Below are positions 52,529 to 61,627 of a DNA stretch of 62,777 bases, piece after piece. The notes beneath the pieces are model-generated. The model ran no database searches and was not told the origin of the DNA. It saw nothing but the letters and a program-made list of their open reading frames with translations. The DNA lies in contig JAFTFA010000221.1 in NCBI GenBank assembly GCA_017449785.1, forward strand, positions 1 through 62,777, in the 5' to 3' direction. The position numbers were made by a program, and so were the translations under genes. Origin of the DNA: Muribaculaceae bacterium. GTDB taxonomy: Bacteria; Bacteroidota; Bacteroidia; Bacteroidales; Muribaculaceae. Each line of letters begins with the position of its first letter. The first letter of the stretch is position 1.

Positions 52529-54973
52529 ATGAAAAAAGCCTTACTTCTGCTGCTTGCAGCCTTCGCCATGAGTTTCTTCTCGTCCCGTGCCGACATCGTG
52601 ATTGACGGGAAGTCCTATCATGCCGATACGCTCGTCCATCGCCAGGTGGGACCGGGCATGATCAACGCCATCGTCAGGCTCCCCGAGTATCCGCTCAACG
52701 TGTATGTGGTCACGGTTGACCTGAACAATCCTCATAACCGTGTGGAGACCACCTATGGCCGCGGCATCGTGGGCAAGACCGAATTGCTGTCGGCCGCAGT
52801 GAAGCGTCACCGCACGCCCACCAAGCGCCCGATAGTGGCATGCAATGCCAACTTCTGGGTCGTCGGGGGCACCAACGCCAGTTTCATGATGGGCACGCCC
52901 ATGGGCGGCGTGGTGCGCAACGACACGACCATCGTCAATGACAACAACACCTATGACATGTGGAACGGAGGCCCGACGTGGACCGGCGTGGCCGCCATCA
53001 CCAGCGACAAGACCCTGGTGCTGGGACACGCGGCGTGGAGCGGCGTCATCAATTCGGCCAAGCTGGCACAGCCGCTGGCCTACCACAACGTCAACCGCCG
53101 GGCGGTGACGGGCGAGATCTGCCTGTGGGGGCCGCCCTACACGAGCACCCGCCCGTTTGAGGACGACTGGGTGGCCTACAACACCCGCGGCGACAACCAG
53201 ACGGATAACTACTATCTGACCTTTGCCGACGGCGAGAGCTGGCATGTCAACAGCCCGATGACTTTTGTCGTGGCACAGGTCGTTCCCGGCCAGGACCGCC
53301 AGACGCTGGGCGAGTATGACGCGTGCCTGAGTGTCACCGGCGATGCCAACAAGGAGGCCATGGCCGTTCACGCGGTGGGCGACACCGTGCAGTTGTCGTC
53401 CCAGTGGACGACCCTGGACGAAGATGCCGCCACCGTGATCACTGACGTCGAGAACCTGGTGACCGGCAATGCCACCGTCATGCACAACGGCCAGCTGACC
53501 CCGCGCAACTATAACGAGGACTATAACACTACCATCTATTCCCGCACCTGCTATGGCAGCAGTGCCGACGGCAAGCACCTCTATCTGCTGGTCATCGACA
53601 AGTCGGTGAGCCCCGTCTATGGCCGGTCCAACGGGTGCACGACCGCCACGGCGTGCCAGATCATGCAGCAGATGTGCCCCGACGTGAATGACATCGTCAA
53701 CATGGACGCCGGCGGGTCGGCCGAGATGCTGGTGTATGGCGAGATCATCAACCGGACGACCGAGGGCACGCCGCGCGGTGTGGCCGCCGGCTGGATGGTC
53801 GAGGCCATCGGCGAGGAGGACAACGAGGTGGCGAGCATCGCCTTTGACAAGCACCGCATCGAGGTGCCCAGCTATGCCACGGTGAGGCCGCGCATCCTGG
53901 GCTACAACAGCATCGGCGAACTGGTGAACGAGGATGTCACGGGCTTTGAGCTGAGCTGTGATGAAGCCATCGGCAGTGCGTCGGGCGAAACCTTCACCGC
54001 CGGCAGTGAAGACGCCTCGGGCACACTCACGGCGACGCTCGGCGGCATGACCGCCACGATGCCCGTCCGCGTGATGGCTGCCGAGGCCGCCGTGGTCCTG
54101 AAGCCCATCGTGATCGACCGTCGTGAATATCCTGTCGAGGTGTCGGCACGCGTGGTCGATAATACCTACTTCTTTGACCCGGCAACCCTCGACTGGGAGA
54201 TAGAGGACCCCGAAGTGGCCTCGATGGAGCGCGGCGTGCTGCGCGGCAGGCACAATGGCGTGACCCAGCTGAGCTGCGCCGTCGGCGAGTTCAACGATAC
54301 GACCCAGGTCGAGGTGCAGCTGGCCCCGTCATCCTACATGCAGCAGAGCTGGGACGGCTGGGTGATGAAGGGCGTCGGAGCAAAGAATATCGCCCTTGAT
54401 GACCAGACGGGCGAAATCAACTTCTCCTATGTCGTCAACCGCTCCCCCTCGATGACGATGTCCAAGGACTTGACCTTCTATGGCTTGCCCGACACAGTGG
54501 GCTTTGTCTTCAACAGCACTTTCGCCGTCGATTATGTGCAGTTTGATACCCGCAACAGGTTCAAGACCACCGCTCACTACATCAAGTACTATCCAGACGG
54601 CGAGGCCGAGTACTTTGCCCCGGGCAAGGACCATAGAATTGTGCTCAACCTGGAAGAACTGGGCGGTACCGACTATGTGGGCACCTATCCCGTGAGCATC
54701 AAGACCATCAAGTTTGCCATCAACAAGGCGACCGAGGCCGGCGAGCACACCGTCGCCGTGAAGTCCTTCTACTGCCACTATCCCCGCACCGGCTTGGCCC
54801 GACTGCCGGGCGACGTGAACGGCGACGGCGAGGTCACCCTTGCCGACGTCAACGCCCTCATCGATGCCATCATCGCCGGCGCAGCCCCCACCGCGACCAC
54901 CGACGTCAACGCCGACAACGAACTCACTCTTGCCGACGTCAACGCCGCCATCGCCCTCATCCTGAACGATTAA
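52529..54973 (+). CDS. Phosphodiester glycosidase (NAGPA-like) family protein with dockerin
   Basis: The 814-residue protein has a signal peptide (cleavage near FSSRAD) and an N-terminal NAGPA/DUF2233 domain (about 25-430) with the typical acidic motif VNMDAGGSAEMLV and GTPRGVAAGWMV. A family member uncovers the mannose 6-phosphate recognition signal in animals; in bacteria the domain is linked to glycan phosphodiesters. Ig-like modules follow (about 440-740), and the end is a dockerin pair GDVNGDGEVTLADV and DVNADNELTLADV. It is transcribed alone and extracellular. The substrate is not predicted. Confidence 0.88.
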   Translation: MKKALLLLLAAFAMSFFSSRADIVIDGKSYHADTLVHRQVGPGMINAIVRLPEYPLNVYVVTVDLNNPHNRVETTYGRGIVGKTELLSAAVKRHRTPTKRPIVACNANFWVVGGTNASFMMGTPMGGVVRNDTTIVNDNNTYDMWNGGPTWTGVAAITSDKTLVLGHAAWSGVINSAKLAQPLAYHNVNRRAVTGEICLWGPPYTSTRPFEDDWVAYNTRGDNQTDNYYLTFADGESWHVNSPMTFVVAQVVPGQDRQTLGEYDACLSVTGDANKEAMAVHAVGDTVQLSSQWTTLDEDAATVITDVENLVTGNATVMHNGQLTPRNYNEDYNTTIYSRTCYGSSADGKHLYLLVIDKSVSPVYGRSNGCTTATACQIMQQMCPDVNDIVNMDAGGSAEMLVYGEIINRTTEGTPRGVAAGWMVEAIGEEDNEVASIAFDKHRIEVPSYATVRPRILGYNSIGELVNEDVTGFELSCDEAIGSASGETFTAGSEDASGTLTATLGGMTATMPVRVMAAEAAVVLKPIVIDRREYPVEVSARVVDNTYFFDPATLDWEIEDPEVASMERGVLRGRHNGVTQLSCAVGEFNDTTQVEVQLAPSSYMQQSWDGWVMKGVGAKNIALDDQTGEINFSYVVNRSPSMTMSKDLTFYGLPDTVGFVFNSTFAVDYVQFDTRNRFKTTAHYIKYYPDGEAEYFAPGKDHRIVLNLEELGGTDYVGTYPVSIKTIKFAINKATEAGEHTVAVKSFYCHYPRTGLARLPGDVNGDGEVTLADVNALIDAIIAGAAPTATTDVNADNELTLADVNAAIALILND

Positions 54974-55127
54974 GGCTAACATTCAATATAGCTATTAATA
55001 GGGGACGATACTGATGTTGCCCCCAAAAAAGCATCTGCAATGTCTTGTTTTTCGGCATTGTGGGTGGAAAGTTATTTATCTCGATAGGGTTTTATGCGAT
55101 ACTATTCCCAAAATGAGTTAAGATAAA

Positions 55128-55158
55128 TTGATATGTTTGAAAGTTTTTTGTAATTTTG
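55128..55158 (+). promoter_or_regulatory. Promoter in the long gap before the kinase gene
   Basis: TTG at 55128-55130 and TAATTTTG at 55151-55158 are 20 bases apart. The leader to the kinase start at 55585 would be about 420 bases. The 611-base gap is AT-rich and holds no gene that I can support. Confidence 0.5.
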
Positions 55159-55584
55159 CAGCATCTCTACACAGATGACCTTGATGGATAATTGTGGGAG
55201 GTGCTGCATATTGATGAAGAAGTGTTGACTTGACACTTTGTTGTGCGTGTAGTAATTTGGTGTCTCTAGTTAATAATGAATTTAAAGCAAGGCAGATGTA
55301 ATTGCCCGTCAGGACTGATATTGGTCTCATCATCGGTGCACATTATCAATGGTTAGATAACACATTGGTAACAGAGCCAGACTGATTGCGAGCGGTATAT
55401 TGGGCAATGAAATTTAGGACTTGAATGGACAATCTACAAAAGTAGCTATACGCATTGTAAGTGTTGTGTTAATGATTCCCCATTTTTTTATTAATATGCT
55501 TGAATGGGTCATTTATGAAATAACGCGCAGGGAGTCGGCGTATATAATGCCTTATTGCTTGATTGATAGGGTGCCATAGTATCA

Positions 55585-57057
55585 ATGCTAGAAACAACAT
55601 TACCTATTGATGATAAGGGCCGTTTTGACAGCAGGTATTTGCTTATTCGGCCGTTAAGCACGGATGGAGCTACAGCCGATGTGTGGCTTGCGCTGGATTT
55701 AAATACGGTTACAGATGCTGATGAGGACAAGTTGGAGCTGCTTCCCAGCATGAGTGATGACGAGATTGAGAAAGTCGGTCTTGTGGTCGCTATAAAGATA
55801 TACCGCCCGCAGAATGCACTTGACATCGAGGGTGAGCAGCGCTTTCGTGAAGAGTACATGATTGTGTTTAATTGCCATCATGCCAACTTGATTCATCCTG
55901 TTAATTTCTCTATCTATAGGGATACTCCATATCTTGTGCTGCCCTATTGCAAGCAGGGATCCTCTGAATTGCTCATCGGCAAGAAGTTCAGCAGTGAAGA
56001 AATCTGGAAGTATATCTATGATGTGGCCTCGGGTTTGGCGTATCTTCATGCACTAAAACCTCCCATTGTCCATCAGGATGTCAAGCCTGCCAATATCTTG
56101 ATTGACGATACGGGACACTATGCATTGACCGATTTCGGTATCAGTGCGCAGTATGATAAAGGCCACGAATATCTTGAGAACGAAAACAGCGGTACGATGG
56201 CCTATATGGCGCCCGAGCGGTTCAAACCTGATGTTGAACCTGCGGTTCAAAGCGACGTTTGGGCTCTGGGTGCTACACTCTGCGAGGTATTGACCGGCAA
56301 AGTGCCGTTTGGCGAATCGGGCGGCCATGCCCAGCAGGAATTGCGCTTACAGGCACCGGCGATTGCGGGCGTGAGTGCCGATATCCAGCGGCTGATTCAT
56401 GACTGCCTGGCACCAGACCCTGCTGCGCGACCCACGGCACGCCAGATTGCTGAGGCTGCCCGTGCGCGCCAATATCCTCTCAAGTCCCGCAAATCACTGT
56501 GGATCGCTCTGGCAGCCCTTCTGCTACTATTGGCCGGTCTAGGCATCTTTTTGAGGCCTACTCCGCCGCCGCCTCCCGCACCGCTGCCGCCAGAGGTGTT
56601 GTTTGACAAGGCCATCTGCCTGATGGACTCGTGTAACAATATAGATTCACTGAATAAGGGATTATACATTTTGGACAGCCTTAGTGTCCAAAAGTATGTG
56701 CCAGCGATGTATGAGATTGCTTTGACTTACGGGTGGAGTCAGAGGGATAATATAATAGAGAGAAAGCGGTTGTTGGGCATTAAGACCCATAATAAAAACT
56801 TGCCGATTGATGATGAGTATAATCAGAAGTCTGTGACTACTTTGGATGAGATACTCAATTTGAGTGATTCTTCTTATGCCCGTATTAACGGGCGGGCAGC
56901 CAACATGAGAGCTGCTTATGAATACGTTCGTGGAAGTTATAAGAAAAGAGATGAAGTAAAAGCCCAGGAATATCTTCATGTCGCAGAATTTTGGGCTGTG
57001 AAAGCTGGAGATCAAGAGGTACTTGAGTCCGTGCGCTCGCAATTAAATAGTTTTTGA
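55585..57057 (+). CDS. Membrane-bound Ser/Thr protein kinase
   Basis: The 490-residue protein has an N-terminal Hanks-type kinase domain (about 18-295): VAIK lysine Lys71, catalytic HQDVKPANIL (Asp165), DFG at 183-185 and APER at 209-212. The Gly-rich loop reads STDGATADVW and is degenerate, and the residue before the catalytic Asp is Gln rather than Arg, so it is a non-RD kinase. One membrane helix (about 304-323) is followed by a Pro-rich stretch and a periplasmic domain of about 155 residues with helical repeats. It probably reads a signal on the outside of the inner membrane. The next gene starts in or just after its end. Confidence 0.92.
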   Translation: MLETTLPIDDKGRFDSRYLLIRPLSTDGATADVWLALDLNTVTDADEDKLELLPSMSDDEIEKVGLVVAIKIYRPQNALDIEGEQRFREEYMIVFNCHHANLIHPVNFSIYRDTPYLVLPYCKQGSSELLIGKKFSSEEIWKYIYDVASGLAYLHALKPPIVHQDVKPANILIDDTGHYALTDFGISAQYDKGHEYLENENSGTMAYMAPERFKPDVEPAVQSDVWALGATLCEVLTGKVPFGESGGHAQQELRLQAPAIAGVSADIQRLIHDCLAPDPAARPTARQIAEAARARQYPLKSRKSLWIALAALLLLLAGLGIFLRPTPPPPPAPLPPEVLFDKAICLMDSCNNIDSLNKGLYILDSLSVQKYVPAMYEIALTYGWSQRDNIIERKRLLGIKTHNKNLPIDDEYNQKSVTTLDEILNLSDSSYARINGRAANMRAAYEYVRGSYKKRDEVKAQEYLHVAEFWAVKAGDQEVLESVRSQLNSF

Positions 57058-57083
57058 AATCAGTTAAAACGAATACTTGTGAT

Positions 57084-58520
57084 ATGTCAAGTCTATATAA
57101 ATATGATTTATCGTCGTTGAGGAGAGTGCGCTTATTTGTCATCCTCTTTATGTTCTTCAGTGTTTCATCGTTGTCTAGAGCAGCTACAGTGAAATGGACG
57201 ATATTGCCCGAGTATGACAATCTTGAGCCTTATTGTGGGGGCATATACAAGTATGCTGACCATGCAACAATAGGACTGATTGACGAGTCTGGGATGGTTA
57301 TCGAGGGCAGCCAATGTGATTCCATCATGCCTGTTAATGCTGACGGCCTGGCGCTATTGTTGCAGAATCCAGGTAACAGCGAGGCGACTCTCGTGGGAAT
57401 CTTCAATAGCAAGAAGCGTCAGGTGATTCTGGTCGAAGGTGATTTCAAGGTGAATATTGATGTCGCGTTCTTCAATGATGATCGCCTCCCCGTTTGCGAC
57501 GGTGACGGCAACTGGGGCTATCTGGGCATTGACGGGAGAATTGCAATTCCTTGTCAGTATAAGCAGGCTGGGCCATTCTCATTCCAACTTGCTCCCGTCA
57601 GACTGAATAACGATGTTAAAAACGTTGTTTACATCAAGAGTGATGGCACAAGGATTACTGTGGGGGTCAATAGAGGTATCATTTCGGGTGGAAGTCCTGT
57701 CTTTAAGGATGGCACTGCCGATGTGGTTTTTAATGGGAAATATTGGCGCATTACCAGCAAGGGCAAGTTCAAAAACAAAATTACTCAAAGCGACTACCGC
57801 AGCATGGAGGACTGGTTGAGTGAATGTGGCCAATCAATGACAGAGAATGCTGATGTGTCTCCCGTCGGTGCCGCTGTGATGCAAGCGTTCCTTGGCTCTG
57901 ACGAGGGGCAGATCATCGATGGACAGGTGAACGTTATCTCGACTCATGGTAATCAAGCTATAGTGGGCTATAAGGGCAAGGTGGGCTTGTTGCAGCTTGT
58001 CCAGGGTGACTTCGGGATGGAGATGGCAGCTTCTCAAGTAACAGTCAAGGACCAGAAGGTTGATCCTCAAGTCTTAAAAATGGACGTGCTCATTCCCGAG
58101 GCCATAGACCCTCTGGAACTGAGCTTTTATATAAATGATTATAGCACTGAGCCGACGCCCAAGGGGAACGGAGCCCAGGAAGTCCAATTCAAGACCTCAG
58201 ATTATGCTGGTCTCACGTCATCCAAAACTGAAGTCATCAACATTAGTGTCAGGGATCGTCATGGATTACTGTTGTTTACAGGGGAAAGCATAGTGAACAT
58301 TACTTATAAGAAATCAGAGCCAAAGCCGGATCCAGATCCAGTTCCACCTAAACCTAAATGTAACACCTGCGGTGTGGACAAGAGCAAGTGTGCTCACAAT
58401 GGCGGCCACCCGGTTTGTGGAGATTGTGGCAAAGTCATTGATAAAGGCCATCATGTTAAAAAGAATAAACGTTGTAAATATGATGGCAAACATCCTGTAC
58501 CTCCCACGCCAATAACGTGA
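57084..58520 (+). CDS. Exported WG-repeat protein with Cys-rich C-terminus
   Basis: The 478-residue protein has a signal peptide (cleavage near LSRAAT) and weak WG-type beta repeats, clearest as NWGYLGIDGRIAIPCQYKQA (about residues 140-160). The C-terminus after a Pro-rich linker has Cys-x-x-Cys pairs (CNTCGVDKSKC, VCGDCGKVI) and a Lys-rich end, like a zinc ribbon. The frame opens with TTG at 57054 overlapping the kinase stop, but the ATG at 57084 fits the signal peptide better. It is in the kinase operon. Function unknown; a periplasmic partner or target of the kinase pathway is plausible. Confidence 0.75.
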   Translation: MSSLYKYDLSSLRRVRLFVILFMFFSVSSLSRAATVKWTILPEYDNLEPYCGGIYKYADHATIGLIDESGMVIEGSQCDSIMPVNADGLALLLQNPGNSEATLVGIFNSKKRQVILVEGDFKVNIDVAFFNDDRLPVCDGDGNWGYLGIDGRIAIPCQYKQAGPFSFQLAPVRLNNDVKNVVYIKSDGTRITVGVNRGIISGGSPVFKDGTADVVFNGKYWRITSKGKFKNKITQSDYRSMEDWLSECGQSMTENADVSPVGAAVMQAFLGSDEGQIIDGQVNVISTHGNQAIVGYKGKVGLLQLVQGDFGMEMAASQVTVKDQKVDPQVLKMDVLIPEAIDPLELSFYINDYSTEPTPKGNGAQEVQFKTSDYAGLTSSKTEVINISVRDRHGLLLFTGESIVNITYKKSEPKPDPDPVPPKPKCNTCGVDKSKCAHNGGHPVCGDCGKVIDKGHHVKKNKRCKYDGKHPVPPTPIT

Positions 58521-58610
58521 TGGCAAGCATACTGCACCTTCCATGTCGCCAAAATAGTATAACGGGATTTGACGCTAACACTATATCATCAAATAATCTT
58601 GTACATGAAT

Positions 58611-59603
58611 ATGAAACGGAAACTAAATAATTACATGACAGCCATTATGGGCTTGTTCTTGCTGACGTCATGCCACAATGATGACGTGCCTGTCATTGAT
58701 ACTCACACCTGTCAGGTGAATGTGGAAGTCTCGCTTGACAATTTCTTCTCGTGCTATGACTTCACCGACACAAAGCATAGCGTCGAGAATGCAGTGAATT
58801 CCAGAGAATTTACATCTTCTATGCACTATGATAGTCTCAATCCGCTTGAAAGATACAAGTCGTTCAATTCTTATTATTCAAGCAATTCTTTCAAGATTGA
58901 AGCCCGGGTATTGTTTTATAAAGACGATTTACTGGTGGATTCGATTCATGCTTTTACCGACAATACCGAGCCAATAAAGCAACGCATCGAACTTGCCGCA
59001 GGAAAATATACCGTAATAGCTACATTGTCGTTCTTTAGAAGCTCTGCTGCATATTGGACATTAAAAGACAGAGAGAATCTGAAAACTGCTTATTTACAAT
59101 CACTTTATAGCAAGGATTTGTGGTCGATTATGTCCTATACCTATAAGGAAGTCACTCTTGGATCATCTAAGGAATCAGTATTGGAAATGACACCAAGGCC
59201 TGTTGGTGCGTTGTGCTATGCTTATTGCCAGAATTTCCAAAACAGTGTCAGTGATTACGTCGCAATAGAAACGGATCATTATGCCAATGGTTATAAATTA
59301 GATCCCAGAGAAACCAACAAGTTTATTTATAATGAGGAAGGTGGTATTTTGTTTGAGAAAAAGCCAAGCCACTTCCAGGAGAAAACTGTATGGCAGACAT
59401 TCCAAAGAGATTTCTTTGATTTCTTTTATATCTTGGCGCCACAATGTGATGTCTCGTTTTTTTCTAGTTCTGATGATGCAATGGAGTATATACCTTTACC
59501 TTCTTATGCAATAGAGAACGGAACTGTTTACATGGCTTATTGGGATTATGACCATAAAGCTAACCCTTATTTTGGTAAAGCCGATAACAGTCACTGGTAT
59601 TAA
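58611..59603 (+). CDS. Hypothetical lipoprotein, first of a paralogous pair
   Basis: The 330-residue protein has a lipoprotein signal (lipobox LLTSC, Cys21) and a beta-rich body. It is paralogous with the next gene: both have a C-x-V-x-V motif, FFSCY-F-DTKH, VGALCY-YCQNFQ/YYQNFQ, FFD-FYILAP-C and end in NPYFG-AD--HWY at the stop. I do not recognise the family; a fimbrial or surface-associated lipoprotein is possible. The codon usage is clearly AT-rich compared with the neighbouring GC-rich genes. The frame is open from 58569, but 58605 or 58611 is the likely start. Confidence 0.75.
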   Translation: MKRKLNNYMTAIMGLFLLTSCHNDDVPVIDTHTCQVNVEVSLDNFFSCYDFTDTKHSVENAVNSREFTSSMHYDSLNPLERYKSFNSYYSSNSFKIEARVLFYKDDLLVDSIHAFTDNTEPIKQRIELAAGKYTVIATLSFFRSSAAYWTLKDRENLKTAYLQSLYSKDLWSIMSYTYKEVTLGSSKESVLEMTPRPVGALCYAYCQNFQNSVSDYVAIETDHYANGYKLDPRETNKFIYNEEGGILFEKKPSHFQEKTVWQTFQRDFFDFFYILAPQCDVSFFSSSDDAMEYIPLPSYAIENGTVYMAYWDYDHKANPYFGKADNSHWY

Positions 59604-59624
59604 TCAAAAATTCTTATTTAAATT

Positions 59625-60644
59625 ATGAAACCATTAGTATGTTTTTTCACAATTCTGTTTTTTATCTTGCTATCTTCGTGTGGTAATGAAGACATTGATA
59701 TTATTGATGAAAGGATCTGCTCCGTGGATGTGACAGTTAACCTAACTGATTTCTTTTCGTGCTATAATTTCGTAGACACAAAGCATCATCTTGACCTTGA
59801 AAAGAATAAACGCTTTAAAAGTCTTAATGCGGCTGATATCTATGAATCGTTTAGCTCGTTTTATGTATCAGGAAGTGGCAATAGAGTTACGATAGAGGTT
59901 AGAGTCCTGTTTTATAATGACAGTGGTCAATTGGTTAATAAGAATGAATCTGTTTTTATTTCCGATTATAGCGATAGAGTTAATCAAACAATTAAGCTGC
60001 CTACAGGTAGATACACAGCAATTGCGATATTGACATTTGATGACGCTGATAACAGACACTGGTTACTGAATGATAAAGAGAATTTGAGCACAGCCTGTTT
60101 AGCAACAAATGGTGGCTCAGGTGGCTCGATATGGTCTATCATGTCATACGCTTCCCAAGAGGTTGTGATTGGAGAGAAGAATGAGAACAAGGTGCAAATG
60201 ACTCCTGCACCCGTTGGCGCTCTTTGCTATGTGTACTATCAAAATTTCCAGGAAAACAAGAGAATTGCCAGTATTAGAGTATGTTCTGATACAATTGCTC
60301 AACGGTTTATGCTTGACCCAAATTCTCAAAATAGGTATATTATTAAGGATACTGGTGGCTCTAAGTTTAATTGGCTGAATAATATGCTACTTGAATCAAC
60401 GCCAAAACTTTATTTTGATGGTACGGCAACTTATTTCCAAGATGATTTTTTTGATTATTTTTATATCCTAGCTCCACGCTGTAACTTATATTTCTCTTAC
60501 TATCAGAATGGTCCAGGAAGAAGTGAACCAATTGAGTTGCCGGCTTGTGATATAGAAAACGGTAGGACTTATATGATTTATTGGGATTATAACCATTTAG
60601 ATAATCCTTATTTTGGCTTAGCCGACAACGATCATTGGTATTAA
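59625..60644 (+). CDS. Hypothetical lipoprotein, second of a paralogous pair
   Basis: The 339-residue protein has a lipoprotein signal (lipobox LLSSC, Cys19) and is a paralogue of the gene just upstream, 21 bases away, with identical key motifs and C-terminal end YWDYNHLDNPYFGLADNDHWY in the same layout. Divergence elsewhere is large, so the duplication is old. It is AT-rich and probably cotranscribed with the kinase operon. The function is unknown. Confidence 0.75.
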   Translation: MKPLVCFFTILFFILLSSCGNEDIDIIDERICSVDVTVNLTDFFSCYNFVDTKHHLDLEKNKRFKSLNAADIYESFSSFYVSGSGNRVTIEVRVLFYNDSGQLVNKNESVFISDYSDRVNQTIKLPTGRYTAIAILTFDDADNRHWLLNDKENLSTACLATNGGSGGSIWSIMSYASQEVVIGEKNENKVQMTPAPVGALCYVYYQNFQENKRIASIRVCSDTIAQRFMLDPNSQNRYIIKDTGGSKFNWLNNMLLESTPKLYFDGTATYFQDDFFDYFYILAPRCNLYFSYYQNGPGRSEPIELPACDIENGRTYMIYWDYNHLDNPYFGLADNDHWY

Positions 60645-60697
60645 TCACAGATACCTCTCCTTAACCAGACTAGAAAACAAACAACAAATTATTCAAT

Positions 60698-61357
60698 ATG
60701 AAAAAGACGTTAATATTTATGTGTGCTCTGATGCTCTCGATGGGGGCATGGGCCCAGTCATCAAGCGATGACGAGTTCACGACCATTAAGCGCCCGCTCA
60801 CTATTTCGGTGGGTGTGAAAGGTGGCGCGAATTATTCTTTTGCCGGTGAGCCTAAGGCGTTTGACCTTGGGATGAAAGGCAACGTTGGCTTCCAGGGCGG
60901 TGTGGCCGTGAATCTGCATTTCTCGGACAAGCTGGATTACACACCGTCAGGTACTGGACGCTGGGGTGTGCAGGTTGAGGGCCTATTTGCCCAGCGTAAC
61001 TTGAAAACTAACACCGACGACATCAAGATGAGCTGCTTTGCCGTCCCCGTGCTGGCACAGTTCTATGTGTCGCCCTCGTTGGCAATCGAGGCGGGCCCCA
61101 CTTTCACCGGAGTGCTGAGCACTTCTCCCAAGGAATTGGTGCAAGGTAGCGCCGAGACCGGTTTCCTGAAATTAGGCCTTGACAAGATCAAGGGTTTTGA
61201 TATCATGGCGACCGTCGGTGTGGGCTATTACCATGACAGCGGATTTACTGCCAGTGCCCGCTTTAACCTGGGCAACAGCAACCTGGCAGGCAATCTTGAA
61301 AGCAAGGTCAGCTCTGCCGAGGTTTCAGTCGGCTACCTCTTCAAGATTTTCAAGTAG
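60698..61357 (+). CDS. Outer membrane beta-barrel protein
   Basis: The 219-residue protein has a signal peptide (cleavage after GAWAQ) and alternating amphipathic strands ending AEVSVGYLFKIFK, as in PorT/OmpX-like eight-stranded barrels. Its GC content is back to normal for the window. It lies 53 bases after the second lipoprotein and could be the last gene of the operon. It stops with TAG. Confidence 0.88.
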   Translation: MKKTLIFMCALMLSMGAWAQSSSDDEFTTIKRPLTISVGVKGGANYSFAGEPKAFDLGMKGNVGFQGGVAVNLHFSDKLDYTPSGTGRWGVQVEGLFAQRNLKTNTDDIKMSCFAVPVLAQFYVSPSLAIEAGPTFTGVLSTSPKELVQGSAETGFLKLGLDKIKGFDIMATVGVGYYHDSGFTASARFNLGNSNLAGNLESKVSSAEVSVGYLFKIFK

Positions 61358-61379
61358 AAGAGGGTATATGTATGCTATT

Positions 61380-61416
61380 CAAGTTTCTAAAGTGGCTGAA
61401 CCACTTTAAAAACTTG
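61380..61416 (+). terminator. Hairpin after the beta-barrel gene
   Basis: The arms at 61380-61395 and 61401-61416 pair over 16 bp with one mismatch, loop 5 nt. No T-run follows. Downstream, bases 61417-61560 hold loose inverted units of the GGTTAAAGG/CCTTTAACC type; no other gene is seen up to 61627. Confidence 0.6.
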
Positions 61417-61627
61417 AGGTTAAAGGATAACGGTTAATGGTTAAAGATGGACTTTGAAACGCCTGATAATGGCTTTTGCTAGAATTATTTTCAGATTTTT
61501 TTAGAGACAATTCTTTAACCTTTAACCCTTAAACATTAAACAGTGAGCAAGTTATCTACTTGCGAAACTTAAGTGAGTTTATTAGAATTGAATTTTTTAC
61601 TCCTAATAATTAACTTTTTTTGATGTC

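Noticed and set aside
55118-55333. A 71-residue frame on the minus strand in the gap before the kinase
   Set aside because: No promoter, no recognisable features, and composition like the surrounding non-coding DNA.
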